Shown: positions 24,835-33,528 of the stretch, piece after piece
How the letters are laid out: each line of letters begins with the position of its first letter
Numbering within the stretch: position 1 is the stretch's first letter
Source: Vibrio qingdaonensis
GTDB lineage: Bacteria; Pseudomonadota; Gammaproteobacteria; Enterobacterales; Vibrionaceae
Length of the DNA: 45,485 bases
Assembly: GCF_026191675.1 (NCBI RefSeq)
Contig: NZ_JAKRRY010000043.1
Location: 1 to 45,485, forward strand
Direction: 5' to 3'
The notes under the pieces: generated by a model
Seen by the model: the letters and a program-made list of their open reading frames with translations, nothing else
Told to the model about the DNA's origin: nothing
Databases searched by the model: none
Program-made: the position numbers and the translations under genes

Positions 24835-26826
24835 TTAACTCTTCCCTTCCATGCGATACTCACGAAGTGCTCTTTCAACAGCAATTGCACCTCTAGCCGG
24901 TTTAGACTGTTGATGACTGTTATCAATAGAATCTGCTGCCATACTTCTTAACACCCCAATGATTTCATTAAATTTCTTCGGAGAATTGCTTTCAAGATCA
25001 CTTAAAGAATCGTACAACTTTTGCTTGGCAAACACGGACTGTTCCGTCACCGTACTAAACAGAATAAATTCACTTCTTGCTACTTTCAGATGACGCACTT
25101 TTTCAACCAGTTCAGGTGTCGAACCAAAAAATACTTGTGCAGCCTCCGCTTCTCGGATTGCTTTTGAGTAATAGCGCTGCTGGGCATTGACTTCGATAGA
25201 ATTGTTTATATTTTCTAGCACCTGTTGTGGCAACACTTGGCTATAGAAATACGCTTGTGATTGATTGATAACCCACGCTGACTTCAATGCTTCATCAGCC
25301 AATTGGCTTTGCCCATTCAACACTAAATCAGCTAATTCCTGCGCTTTACTTCCAGATAATTCCGAGAGCTTCTGAGATTCGATAGAAGCCTGATTCAACC
25401 CCGTCATTGCAGATGTTAAGGCCGCATCTGCATAAGGAAACAAAGCTCCGTCACCATTGAGCCTTTCTCGCAGTACGACAAGGTCTCGTCTAACCTGGCC
25501 AAGGCTCTTAGGTAGTTTGTCTGCAACTGTCTGAGAAGACACGATCTCAATTTTGTTTTCTTCATATAAGTCCGAAAGCTTCTTTTGCTGCACTTGATAC
25601 GCCTCCCGATATGGCGCGGTGCTCACGACATTCATTTCCATATCATTTAGGACGAGCTCTATCTCCCAAGGCGGAAGGGCAAGAAACGATGCGGTTTGAG
25701 CTGGTTTAATTGTCGCACTTGGAGACACCGAAGAGTGTTCAGCGTTAACAATCGATTTCCATTCCGGTTGTGCCTGCTCGTAAAGATAGCTGGCTGTTAT
25801 CGCAATAACACTAAGTACTAAGCTCGCTTCAAGGAATTTAAAGCGCCCGCCTACAGTTCTATCTGAATGTCGGCGCTGCGTTAGCACTAAATCAGCATTG
25901 CGTAGATTGCTAAAGATAGGAGCGCTGGTCTTGAAGTCCATAGCATGCGTATCAATATGAGCTAATTGTTGAGCGAACGAAAACGCGGTGTAGTGATGTC
26001 CTCTTGGATTTCTGATAACTTCTCTGATCAACTTCCAAACGTGGTTTGGGATTAGAGTTGGTCGCTTGCGGCTTTTTAACTGCTTATGCCAAGCATCGCC
26101 AAAAGCAGCACCAAGAAACAGGTGCCCCGTTAATAGAGCCAGTGAATACACATCATCTGACGGCTCTGTTACGCCTGTTTCAAGATATAAAGGGGAAGCG
26201 TAACTCATACTCGCTTCCGCGTAAGGTTCGGATTCCCCGATATAACGCGCAGCACCAAAATCAATGAGTTTTACGTAATCATTGTCTGTGACAAGAATAT
26301 TAGAAGGCTTAATATCGAGGTGACACACACCTCTGGTATGCATAAATTCCAAAGCACCAGCCAATTGATACACTAACCAGGCAATATGGTCGTAGCGAAA
26401 CCCTTTACTTGAGTGCCGCTCCATTTTTTCTGCTAACGACTCCCCCTGAATCCATTCATACATTAGATACGGGCGCTCGAATTCACTGCCAATTTTAATA
26501 AAGTCGGCGACACTCGGATGTTGGGATATCTCTAATCTACTCGCTTCATTGAGAAGCATTTTTTGGGTTACTTCAGAGGCATCTGCATTGACAACTTTAC
26601 AGCAAACCTGCTTCTCTGGATTACCCTTCTTGGCTAAGTGATAAATAGTGGTTCTACTATTTTTTGAATGCAGGGTATCAAGTACGTCAAACTGCGAAAA
26701 AAGGACATACTCAAGCTTCGGCTTATTTTTGCTTTGCGTCGCTTGCTGAACTTGTTTCTTTTTCTCAATAGCTCTTACAACCAACTGGTCAATATAGCCT
26801 TTCGCATCCCCTTGCTTATCCGACAC
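24835..26826 (-). CDS. T6SS-associated Ser/Thr protein kinase (PpkA-like), membrane anchored
   Basis: The frame reaches GTG at 26862, but GTG at 26826 (SDKQGDAKGYIDQL) has AAAGAG six bases upstream and is preferred. In the long frame's numbering the kinase domain covers ~55-300: ATP-binding Lys89 in VCCKVV, Glu106, catalytic loop HLDIKPSN (181-188, an HLD variant of HRD), and DFG at 201-203. The activation region leads to YASPLYLETG. A TM segment follows at ~343-361, then about 300 residues of helical, probably periplasmic sequence. The likely role is threonine phosphorylation of the FHA protein, switching on assembly as PpkA does in Pseudomonas. No PppA-type phosphatase gene is in the window. 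It is the first gene of the tssA-G operon. Confidence 0.87.
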   Translation of the reverse strand: MSDKQGDAKGYIDQLVVRAIEKKKQVQQATQSKNKPKLEYVLFSQFDVLDTLHSKNSRTTIYHLAKKGNPEKQVCCKVVNADASEVTQKMLLNEASRLEISQHPSVADFIKIGSEFERPYLMYEWIQGESLAEKMERHSSKGFRYDHIAWLVYQLAGALEFMHTRGVCHLDIKPSNILVTDNDYVKLIDFGAARYIGESEPYAEASMSYASPLYLETGVTEPSDDVYSLALLTGHLFLGAAFGDAWHKQLKSRKRPTLIPNHVWKLIREVIRNPRGHHYTAFSFAQQLAHIDTHAMDFKTSAPIFSNLRNADLVLTQRRHSDRTVGGRFKFLEASLVLSVIAITASYLYEQAQPEWKSIVNAEHSSVSPSATIKPAQTASFLALPPWEIELVLNDMEMNVVSTAPYREAYQVQQKKLSDLYEENKIEIVSSQTVADKLPKSLGQVRRDLVVLRERLNGDGALFPYADAALTSAMTGLNQASIESQKLSELSGSKAQELADLVLNGQSQLADEALKSAWVINQSQAYFYSQVLPQQVLENINNSIEVNAQQRYYSKAIREAEAAQVFFGSTPELVEKVRHLKVARSEFILFSTVTEQSVFAKQKLYDSLSDLESNSPKKFNEIIGVLRSMAADSIDNSHQQSKPARGAIAVERALREYRMEGKS

Positions 26827-26995
26827 TTTGCACTCTTTTATAAACCAAACATTATTAAGCACGAATAATAATAACTATGCTTGCCTCATTTCAACACTAG
26901 CCTTTAAAACAAACGGTAAGACTATTAGTTTAGTCATTATTACTAAAAACTTTATTAAATAGACTTTCTCTTTCACTAACCAAATATTGGCTTTT

Positions 26996-27011
26996 ATCAA
27001 TGATATTGCCA
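26996..27011 (-). promoter_or_regulatory. Possible sigma-54 promoter for the kinase-tssABCEFG operon
   Basis: The minus strand reads TGGCAATATCATTGAT. The -24 TGGCA and the -12 TTG have correct sigma-54 spacing, but the usual GC at -12 is GA. It lies about 170 bases upstream of the kinase start, in the only sizeable gap (26827-27057) on this strand between the two operons. The match is partial, and a sigma-70 promoter nearby is equally possible. Confidence 0.3.
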
Positions 27012-27057
27012 ATAAAAGAAAACCTCTAACAGTCTATAGTATTATTCCCTTAAAGGG

Positions 27058-28002
27058 CTAGCCTGATATTAGTTGAACAAAGGCCTTCGCTTTATTCTCA
27101 CCAAAAATAAGCAACGACGCGGGCTGTTTGAAATGATGCTCTCTAATTGTAAATGCAATTAACGCTAAAGATGAGCAGCAGCCCATCGTGCCCCAGAGTT
27201 CATTAATCAATTTTGGTTGGTTTGGGTTGGTAAAATACTCAGCTCTCGACCCTAATGCAAAGCCATAATCTTCCGTATGTGCTCGTAGATTGGTCATATC
27301 ACTATATACTTCACCAAAACAATCCATCACTCGACTCGCTTTCTGGACTAGCCGATAGATACCTCTTCTATCGGCAGGATTATCATCTACCTCTACATAG
27401 CCTAACTGAGCTTTTGGGGTCAGCTTTAAGGTATCAATCAAATTTTTTCTACAAAGCACAATACCTGCAGCACCTTCACTAGGAATCAAGCCCCAAGGGT
27501 TCAGGTTACTCATCACTGCTTTCTTTTCTGTAAGGCTAGCCATTTGACTGACTAATGAATCTGCCGACACACACATTAAGGCATCGTATTTTTCCATTGC
27601 CTTGAGAGCATGAGTGACGACTCTCGGCCCTTCAACTTGGATTGTTTCTACGTGGGAAATATATTCATTTAGCGCACTTCCAATGATCCACTCTCGCACA
27701 TGAACCGCTTCTATACCTTTAGGCAAAGCGATCAATAGTGGAATAGGATTGAGTACTCTGGGGAGTTGACGCACTAATGACTCAACAACATAGCCGAGCA
27801 TTTCCTGTAACTTCTCTTCCACATTTTGGTGTTTAGTAAACTCTACCTTTGCGTAGCTGAAGCGCTCTAGACCATCTTCTGCGACTTGATGTCCAAACCT
27901 CCCCAAATCACTTCTTGCCACTTCAGTAGCAATATCAAGATTCATACCAGTCGGTGTCACGACTTCCATACCAAGGATATAGCCCCCTTTAGAGTTCAAC
28001 AT
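27058..28002 (-). CDS. Ketosynthase-fold (thiolase-like) protein lacking catalytic residues
   Basis: A 314-residue protein with beta-ketoacyl-synthase landmarks: ILGMEVVTPTG at the N-terminus, LIALPKG, a core GPRVVTHALKAMEKYDALMC aligned to the nucleophile region, NPWGLIPSEGAAGIVL, and a C-terminal ELWGTMGCCSSLALI. Where active synthases have the catalytic Cys (ACSSG-like) this protein has VEGPR. The HGTGT motif is reduced to RAHTED, and the second His of the GH motif is Thr (GTMG). The Cys-His-His triad therefore appears lost. It is also short for the family (about 410 residues). It sits seven bases after the DUF2169 gene. Similar proteins accompany DUF2169 genes in other T6SS loci, so a structural or adaptor role is likely. 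Confidence 0.7.
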   Translation of the reverse strand: MLNSKGGYILGMEVVTPTGMNLDIATEVARSDLGRFGHQVAEDGLERFSYAKVEFTKHQNVEEKLQEMLGYVVESLVRQLPRVLNPIPLLIALPKGIEAVHVREWIIGSALNEYISHVETIQVEGPRVVTHALKAMEKYDALMCVSADSLVSQMASLTEKKAVMSNLNPWGLIPSEGAAGIVLCRKNLIDTLKLTPKAQLGYVEVDDNPADRRGIYRLVQKASRVMDCFGEVYSDMTNLRAHTEDYGFALGSRAEYFTNPNQPKLINELWGTMGCCSSLALIAFTIREHHFKQPASLLIFGENKAKAFVQLISG

Positions 28003-28008
28003 GGTCGC

Positions 28009-28983
28009 TTAGCCTTTCTTTGTAATGGTCGTGGATACCAGCAAGTGCTCTTTACCTTGACATGGAAAAGCGGCGGTATAACTAATAGAGACTGTTTTAT
28101 TTTCTGTGTCGACAAAGACGGTGTAAATATCCATATCTACTCTCTGCTGCTCATCTTGAAAAGTGACTAACGCGACATACTGCTCTGATGGCATTCGGAA
28201 TACCATTGTCTCATCATGACAAAAACCACTCATCACCAGCCTCTCCCCGCCCTTTAGGTACCCGTTACATTGCTGATCCTTAGGTGCACTTTGGTAAAAT
28301 CTCCTATCAAAGTCCACAGGTAACATAGGCCGCCTATTTTCTTGCCAGTGCTTGTCAAACGTTCCAGCATAGGCGAGACGAGATGCAAAAAACGGCGGTA
28401 TTGGGCCAAAACCTGCTACCCGAAGACTTTTACCTGTAGAGCTCCAATCTTCATTTTGGTAGAAAACACTCGGCACTCTTTGCTCAATCAGTTCTTTATT
28501 CGAACTCGCAATACCGCTTCCTAACCGGTTACGAATATCACCACCAATGGCACAAGAATAGTCGATATTTTGTTCAATAAACTCTGTTGAATGACTAATG
28601 GTTATGCTGCCACTATGCTCAATCCAGACTCGTTCACCACGAACCGCAATCGTTTTGTTGATGTGTTCATCCAGTAACACGCGACATTCATGATATAAAA
28701 CTGGTTTTTTCGCGTAACTTCTTGCTCTACCGTAAATCACTACGTCAGTGTTCTGTTTATAATGCGCAAACTCATGGTCGATTTTCATTGCAGAAAAGCC
28801 TGGTTCCCCGACATAAACAGGGTCATCACAAATCTCTTCTCCGCTGGTCTCAAGCCATATGGAACCATTTAATTTCCAGGTTCTTTTTCCAACGACAACC
28901 CAGACTTCATCGCCGTTCTCATCTCTTTGGAAGCGGCCCTTGAGTGTCAAGTTCAAGGGTGACTCAATATCCCACAGCTGCAT
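28009..28983 (-). CDS. DUF2169-domain T6SS adaptor protein
   Basis: A 324-residue protein with clear DUF2169 signatures: VVVGKRTWKLNG, then CDDPVYVGEPGFSAMKIDHEFA, GFGPIPPFFASRLAYAGTFDKHW and PMLPVDFDRRFYQSAPKDQQ. DUF2169 proteins act as adaptors or chaperones loading DUF4150 PAAR-like effectors on VgrG; the Agrobacterium Tde2 system is the case I know. The only DUF4150 effector here is at 2263-6627, about 21 kb away on the same strand, and is the obvious client. The ATG overlaps the end of the upstream gene by 20 bases, indicating coupling. Confidence 0.88.
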   Translation of the reverse strand: MQLWDIESPLNLTLKGRFQRDENGDEVWVVVGKRTWKLNGSIWLETSGEEICDDPVYVGEPGFSAMKIDHEFAHYKQNTDVVIYGRARSYAKKPVLYHECRVLLDEHINKTIAVRGERVWIEHSGSITISHSTEFIEQNIDYSCAIGGDIRNRLGSGIASSNKELIEQRVPSVFYQNEDWSSTGKSLRVAGFGPIPPFFASRLAYAGTFDKHWQENRRPMLPVDFDRRFYQSAPKDQQCNGYLKGGERLVMSGFCHDETMVFRMPSEQYVALVTFQDEQQRVDMDIYTVFVDTENKTVSISYTAAFPCQGKEHLLVSTTITKKG

Positions 28984-30283
28984 TACCGCTCCTTAACTTA
29001 AACCTTTCTGCAACAGACGGAAGTGTCTTCAAACGGCTAATATTCCACTTTTGTTGATGTAACGGCATCATCGTGTCCCAAGGAATATAGACACGAGAAT
29101 GGAGGCAGACTTGTTTCCACATCCAACTTCGAAATTCATCGTCAATGGCTTGGTTCATCATCGCCGACATTGTTGATTCAAATGTAAGTTCACGCCCTAG
29201 CCGACTCGGTAGAATACGATAATGGCCGTCTTGCCCAACCCACTCATTTAGTCGGTTTAGCGCTTCTTGCCACTCAACTTCAACGCTTACTTGCCATGGC
29301 AAAATAGGTAGAGTGTCACCATAAACAACATAAAGCGCCTTTATCCATATTTCACCATCAAGTTCATCGAGGTGTATTACGTGCGCCATTACGTTTGGTA
29401 CTAGTATTGAATCTCCAGAAAGCACAAAGTGAATTGGCGCTAACCTAGATGTCACCTCGAATGGAATAAACTCTTTCAACTCCAATAACTTAGCAAAAGT
29501 AATAATTCGCGGGTTAGAGATAACCTTTGCGTCAATACCATAGCATTGTCTAAACCAAGTACCGCGATCATGTTTAGTCAGCAGACGCTCAAATAGGTAC
29601 TCGTTGTTGTGAGGATTAGAGTTTAACCATTCAATGCCTTCTTCCGCATTCATACACGCTAAGGCACAGTAACCAATTTCTTCGGAAATAATTTGTGACC
29701 TTAGCCAACGCTTGGTAAGACTAATACTCGCGCTTTGACGTAAAGTTAATAATTCAAAATATTGATCTCGCAATTTACATCCACCATCAATTAACTCTAC
29801 AAGCGAATAATCTAAAGATTCGATGGGGGATTGAATAACTAAATACTTCGCAAACTCACAAGCCATTTCATCAAGCAGCGCCAAGCCACATAATACGTTG
29901 TCTTTAGAGTCACTAAACTCGGGCTGTAGCATCAACCAAACGTAGATTTCGACGTAATCTGCTCTAAGTTGATGTATAAAGCCTGGCTTCAGACGATAAA
30001 AAGACAAATAGACTTTTTTAATCTCCCCTATTTGCCGATCAATATTATTGAGGTAATCAATTTCACTGCTAGGAAAACCCTTCTTAAACAATCTAAACCT
30101 TTGTTTTAATAAAAAATTCAGAGATTCACTGGCCAGTATTAGCTTCTCTTTACTAAATGTAAGCCAACGCGCATTAAGGTGTGTGAGTTCATCGACTGCA
30201 CGCTCCGCCTCTCGAAGAGTGTCTTCTATCCTATCTTGGAAAATTGGTTCTTTGAGCTGTTCGACACTAATTTTCTGACGCAT
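28964..30283 (-). CDS. T6SS-linked protein of unknown function (439 residues)
   Basis: I do not recognise a family with certainty. The protein has no signal peptide or TM segment. The N-terminal ~110 residues are helical and charged (coiled-coil-like, LREAERAVDELTHLNARWLT). The middle is helical with short repeats that could be HEAT-like (EEIGYCALACMNAEEGIEWL). The C-terminal part is mixed, ending WKQVCLHSRVYIPWDTMMPL. Its place between a DUF6484-like gene and the DUF2169 adaptor recalls the HEAT-repeat proteins (TIGR02270 type) found in DUF2169/DUF4150 neighbourhoods, but that assignment is tentative. It is probably cytoplasmic and involved in spike or effector loading. GGA at -9 supports the ATG start. 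Confidence 0.5.
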   Translation of the reverse strand: MRQKISVEQLKEPIFQDRIEDTLREAERAVDELTHLNARWLTFSKEKLILASESLNFLLKQRFRLFKKGFPSSEIDYLNNIDRQIGEIKKVYLSFYRLKPGFIHQLRADYVEIYVWLMLQPEFSDSKDNVLCGLALLDEMACEFAKYLVIQSPIESLDYSLVELIDGGCKLRDQYFELLTLRQSASISLTKRWLRSQIISEEIGYCALACMNAEEGIEWLNSNPHNNEYLFERLLTKHDRGTWFRQCYGIDAKVISNPRIITFAKLLELKEFIPFEVTSRLAPIHFVLSGDSILVPNVMAHVIHLDELDGEIWIKALYVVYGDTLPILPWQVSVEVEWQEALNRLNEWVGQDGHYRILPSRLGRELTFESTMSAMMNQAIDDEFRSWMWKQVCLHSRVYIPWDTMMPLHQQKWNISRLKTLPSVAERFKLRSGNAAVGY

Positions 30284-30300
30284 CTTTTCATCCAGTACCG

Positions 30301-30786
30301 TTAATTTATAGCGATTGTGCCACCTTGAATTTTTTGTGCTTTCTGTGCTTGGGACGTGACATACTTTGCCTGTGTCGTCACGCTTCCATCTCGTGCACTG
30401 TAGCGTGTCTCCGCTTCCCCACTACGTAAGATGAGTTCCTGATCTGTATCCATCACTATTTTTGTCGCTTTTATGGCGAATTGGTCGGTACTATCCACAA
30501 TTGAAAATACTATGTCTGTTACCACTGGCAAGCTGATATCTTGATTGAGAAACTCAACTCTGCACCTCAACTGATTATTGATCGCAAGTTCGAGCTCTGT
30601 TCGCCGAAATGCACGCCCTAATCGTGCTGAAATCGGTTGTAAGAACGAGTTCCCTTCAAAATCGACACGTACACTTTCACCCGACTCGTTAATCGACTTA
30701 ATTGTTCCAAAACATGGAAAGCAAGCCGTAGGTTCGGTTTGCTGTTCGCTGATAATCTCACCAATTAAATATTGTTTTTCCATCAT
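30301..30786 (-). CDS. DUF6484-like protein next to VgrG
   Basis: A 161-residue protein whose ATG shares a base with the vgrG stop (TAATG). It is a paralogue of the protein at 6645-7100: both have a G-x-I/V-x-V-DFE opening, an F-x-Q-P-I-x-A-R-L-GRAF segment, ELAINNQL, and a repetitive tail after LRSGEAE. The tail (VTTQAKYVTSQAQKAQKIQG, ending GTIAIN) looks like the end of the VgrG beta-helix just upstream (GGNVAIN). The family is named from pattern memory (DUF6484). It may extend or stabilise the spike or bridge VgrG to the PAAR-like effector; this is inferred from shape and position. Confidence 0.65.
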   Translation of the reverse strand: MMEKQYLIGEIISEQQTEPTACFPCFGTIKSINESGESVRVDFEGNSFLQPISARLGRAFRRTELELAINNQLRCRVEFLNQDISLPVVTDIVFSIVDSTDQFAIKATKIVMDTDQELILRSGEAETRYSARDGSVTTQAKYVTSQAQKAQKIQGGTIAIN

Positions 30787-32864
30787 TAGTTAATCGCTAC
30801 ATTGCCACCTTTCACAACAACTTTATCGCTACCTTCAATCGTAATTGAAGTACCCGTTAGCCTAATTGAACCGTCGCTGTTCATAACTAACGAGGAACCA
30901 CCAGTTTTCAACACAATTTTATCGCCACTGATGATCTGTGTTGCACTGTCAGCTTTATAAGAAGTATTCCCTTTTACCGACACCGTTAGGTTTCCACCTA
31001 CTGTCTGATTATCGTCAGCACCAACATCTGAATTTTTCGACGCTCCTACCGTAAGGTTACTATTCTCACCTACATCTAAGTCGTCGTTTTTACCAATTTT
31101 CGTCGTTCTATTGTCGCCGATATCGAGCGCTGAGTTGTTTTTCACCGCGTGAGTTTCGTTGGCGTTATACGTCACTGAAACGTCTTGCTCTACCGTTTCG
31201 GTAAACGTGCTATTGACCTGAGTCGTTTTATGCCCGTCGATAGTTTCTTTATGGTCACCATGAATATCATTAGTTTGATGGCGTGCGACTTTCAAAAACT
31301 CATCTTGACCAATATCACGAGAGCGGTTGTTTAACACTTTCGTCGACATATCCTTTTGTGCGTGAATATGCACTTCTTCTTGGTTTGCTTCGTCCTCAAA
31401 ACTCAACTCGTTGTAACCAGACCCCTTATGAGTTTGTGTACGAAACGTAGTGCGTGTTTTATTCTCTGGTAGTGAGTAAGGAGGATAGTGCAAGCCATTG
31501 TATACAGCACCAGTCACGAGAGGCCGGTCAGGGTCCCCCTCTAAAAATGTCACAACGACTTCGTGTCCTATACGAGGGAGGTAAACAGCCCCCCATGTAG
31601 GTGCCGCCATTGACTGGCTAACACGAATCCAGCAACTAGAGTGTTCGTCACTTTCACCATATCGATCCCAGTGAAATTGAACCTTAATGCGGCCAAGTTT
31701 ATCGGTGTAAATTTCCTCGCCAGCTGGGCCTACAACGACTGCGGTTTGTGGACCATCAACAATCGGCGCTTCCAATTTTGGAGCACGATATTCAACACTA
31801 CGCGGGATGCAAGAGAACTGATTATGGTAAGTGGTCGGTAGGCCGTTATTTTCATCTTCATGTACTTGCGGATCATGCCCACTATGCGTGACAGACAGCA
31901 TGATGTAATCTTGGTTAATTGCAGAGCGAGGGTGTTCGCCAATACTAAAACTGTAGCCCGAAGCCAAACGCATGACATCACTACTCGCCTCAACCTGTTG
32001 ATTGTCTACAATATGCTCCGACATCCACTCGTTAGTACGAACTTGGCCTATCATTGGGTCAACATAACGACCAGGAAAATCAAACAGTTTTAAATCTTGG
32101 TCTAAATCACCCGCACAAGCCATCTCCTGAGGAATCTTCGGCTGTTCGTAATTGTAATCTGTATAAGTAACATGGCCCGTTTTTACGCGATTGACCAACT
32201 CTAAGTCTGTTATGTGCTCACGATCAGCAGCACCTCCACCATCTGAATGGTAAACAACAGGCCCCAAATACGATGCATTCATTGGTGTACTGATCAAAGG
32301 CGCTATTGCGTCATTACTATCGATAATAACCATCGTATGATTTGAATCAGCATGCTCAAAGTAATACCACATGCCGTGTTCGGCCATCATACGTTGGACA
32401 AAATGCAAGTCAGATTCACGATATTGCAACACATACTCTTTTGGTGGGTAGTTCCCAGACAGTTCAAAACGATAGTCAGTGACTGAACCACCATCAAGTA
32501 CTTCACCAATAATGTCTGACGCTGATTTTTGTTGAAATATTCGGCAATCTTGGCGTTGAGACAAAAACCATGCCTGAGGAACCAATACCAGTTGATACCT
32601 CGAAAACCGACGGCCAGAGCCTAAATATCGAACTTCATTCACTACGCCATTAAAACAACGTGCAGAAGAAATGCCTTGTCCGTAAAACGTCAATGTACCT
32701 GCTTTACGAATTAACGAGTCAAAAGTGATATCAGGATCAAGTGAAAGTAATGAGAGACTGATGTGGAAAGGCTTAGAAAGCTCATCATTAACTTGAAAGC
32801 TCTCAACTCGGAATTCATGCCCACACCCGGGCACTTCAAATTTAAACTCTACGTCATTCACCAT
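30786..32864 (-). CDS. vgrG: VgrG (TssI) spike protein
   Basis: A 692-residue protein with the full VgrG plan. It has a gp27-like part (FEVPGCGHEFRVESFQVNDE, then FFEH-like YYFEHADSNHTMVII), the gp5 OB-fold (PAGEEIYTDKLGRIKVQFHW, CWIRVSQSMAAPTWGAVYLP, RIGHEVVVTFLEGDPDRPLV) and a C-terminal beta-helix of short Gly/Asn/Asp repeats (IGDNRTTKIGKNDDLDVGEN). It ends in GGNVAIN without any extra C-terminal toxin domain, so cargo must bind non-covalently through the PAAR-like effector or adaptors. AGGT lies seven bases before the ATG. It is separated from hcp by a strong palindrome. Confidence 0.97.
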   Translation of the reverse strand: MVNDVEFKFEVPGCGHEFRVESFQVNDELSKPFHISLSLLSLDPDITFDSLIRKAGTLTFYGQGISSARCFNGVVNEVRYLGSGRRFSRYQLVLVPQAWFLSQRQDCRIFQQKSASDIIGEVLDGGSVTDYRFELSGNYPPKEYVLQYRESDLHFVQRMMAEHGMWYYFEHADSNHTMVIIDSNDAIAPLISTPMNASYLGPVVYHSDGGGAADREHITDLELVNRVKTGHVTYTDYNYEQPKIPQEMACAGDLDQDLKLFDFPGRYVDPMIGQVRTNEWMSEHIVDNQQVEASSDVMRLASGYSFSIGEHPRSAINQDYIMLSVTHSGHDPQVHEDENNGLPTTYHNQFSCIPRSVEYRAPKLEAPIVDGPQTAVVVGPAGEEIYTDKLGRIKVQFHWDRYGESDEHSSCWIRVSQSMAAPTWGAVYLPRIGHEVVVTFLEGDPDRPLVTGAVYNGLHYPPYSLPENKTRTTFRTQTHKGSGYNELSFEDEANQEEVHIHAQKDMSTKVLNNRSRDIGQDEFLKVARHQTNDIHGDHKETIDGHKTTQVNSTFTETVEQDVSVTYNANETHAVKNNSALDIGDNRTTKIGKNDDLDVGENSNLTVGASKNSDVGADDNQTVGGNLTVSVKGNTSYKADSATQIISGDKIVLKTGGSSLVMNSDGSIRLTGTSITIEGSDKVVVKGGNVAIN

Positions 32865-32893
32865 ATCTTTTACCTGATACTAATAATGGAACA

Positions 32894-32915
32894 AGGGCCA
32901 ACAATTGTTGGCCCT
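32894..32915 (-). terminator. Perfect palindrome after hcp, probable attenuating terminator
   Basis: A 22-bp perfect palindrome with core GGGCCAACAATTGTTGGCCC lies 21 bases after the hcp stop and about 30 bases ahead of vgrG. On the minus strand it is followed by TTGTTCCATT, a weak T-rich tract. Strong stem and weak tract fit partial termination or 3'-end protection of hcp mRNA. Confidence 0.65.
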
Positions 32916-32936
32916 GAATCTTTACACCAAAAGCAA

Positions 32937-33455
32937 TTATGCTTCGCGTGGAGCACGCCAATCATCGTTACCAGCAGTACCACAGTTTTCGTGAGTTACT
33001 TCAATTGCACGGTAAGTCAACTTCAGAACTTCTTCTGTTACTCGATCTGCAGTTGCAGCATCTTGACAGTGATTCATGCGTGTTTGGATATCGACAAGTA
33101 GTGCGTCAATCAGCTTGATTGAGTAGTAGTGCTCTTGCTTACCTTGTACAGAAGTACGGTAGAAACGAATCACACACTCTGGAAGCTTTTCACCAGAAAC
33201 TAGCGCATTGAATAGTAGTGGTGAAGAACGGTCTTGAACTTTTGTTACTACTACCGGGCGGTGGACACGTTGGCCTGTTGGCTGACCGCTTTGTGGATCA
33301 CGAGGTACTGTAAGTACGTGATCAAGCTCTTGTACTAGGAACTCATCAACGTGAGCTTCTTGCCATGTATTTCCTACAGAATCTGCAGAGTACGTGTCTT
33401 TAGTAATGTGGCCTTGAGTTTCACCATTGATAGACATATATGCTGGAGTTGGCAT
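32937..33455 (-). CDS. hcp: Hcp (TssD) tail tube protein
   Basis: A 172-residue protein matching the Hcp family: PTPAYMSINGETQGHITKDT at the N-terminus, VDEFLVQELDHVLTVPRDPQ, GQRVHRPVVVTKVQDRSSPL, and IRFYRTSVQGKQEHYYSIKL, then a C-terminal VTHENCGTAGNDDWRAPREA. Hcp hexamers stack into the tube and are expelled. The gene has AGGA eight bases before its ATG and a good sigma-54-type promoter about 75 bases upstream. It diverges from clpV. High expression relative to vgrG is suggested by the hairpin after its stop. Confidence 0.98.
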   Translation of the reverse strand: MPTPAYMSINGETQGHITKDTYSADSVGNTWQEAHVDEFLVQELDHVLTVPRDPQSGQPTGQRVHRPVVVTKVQDRSSPLLFNALVSGEKLPECVIRFYRTSVQGKQEHYYSIKLIDALLVDIQTRMNHCQDAATADRVTEEVLKLTYRAIEVTHENCGTAGNDDWRAPREA

Positions 33456-33528
33456 CGATATTTCCTTTTTTAAAATTCTAGATTTGTTAATTCACCAAAT
33501 CGCTTATCACCGCGACTGATTACACTAA

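Noticed and set aside
27047..27057. CCCTTAAAGGG as a terminator after the ketosynthase-like gene
   Set aside because: The stem is too short (five pairs with an AT core) and lacks a T-run; at most it is a weak 3' structure.
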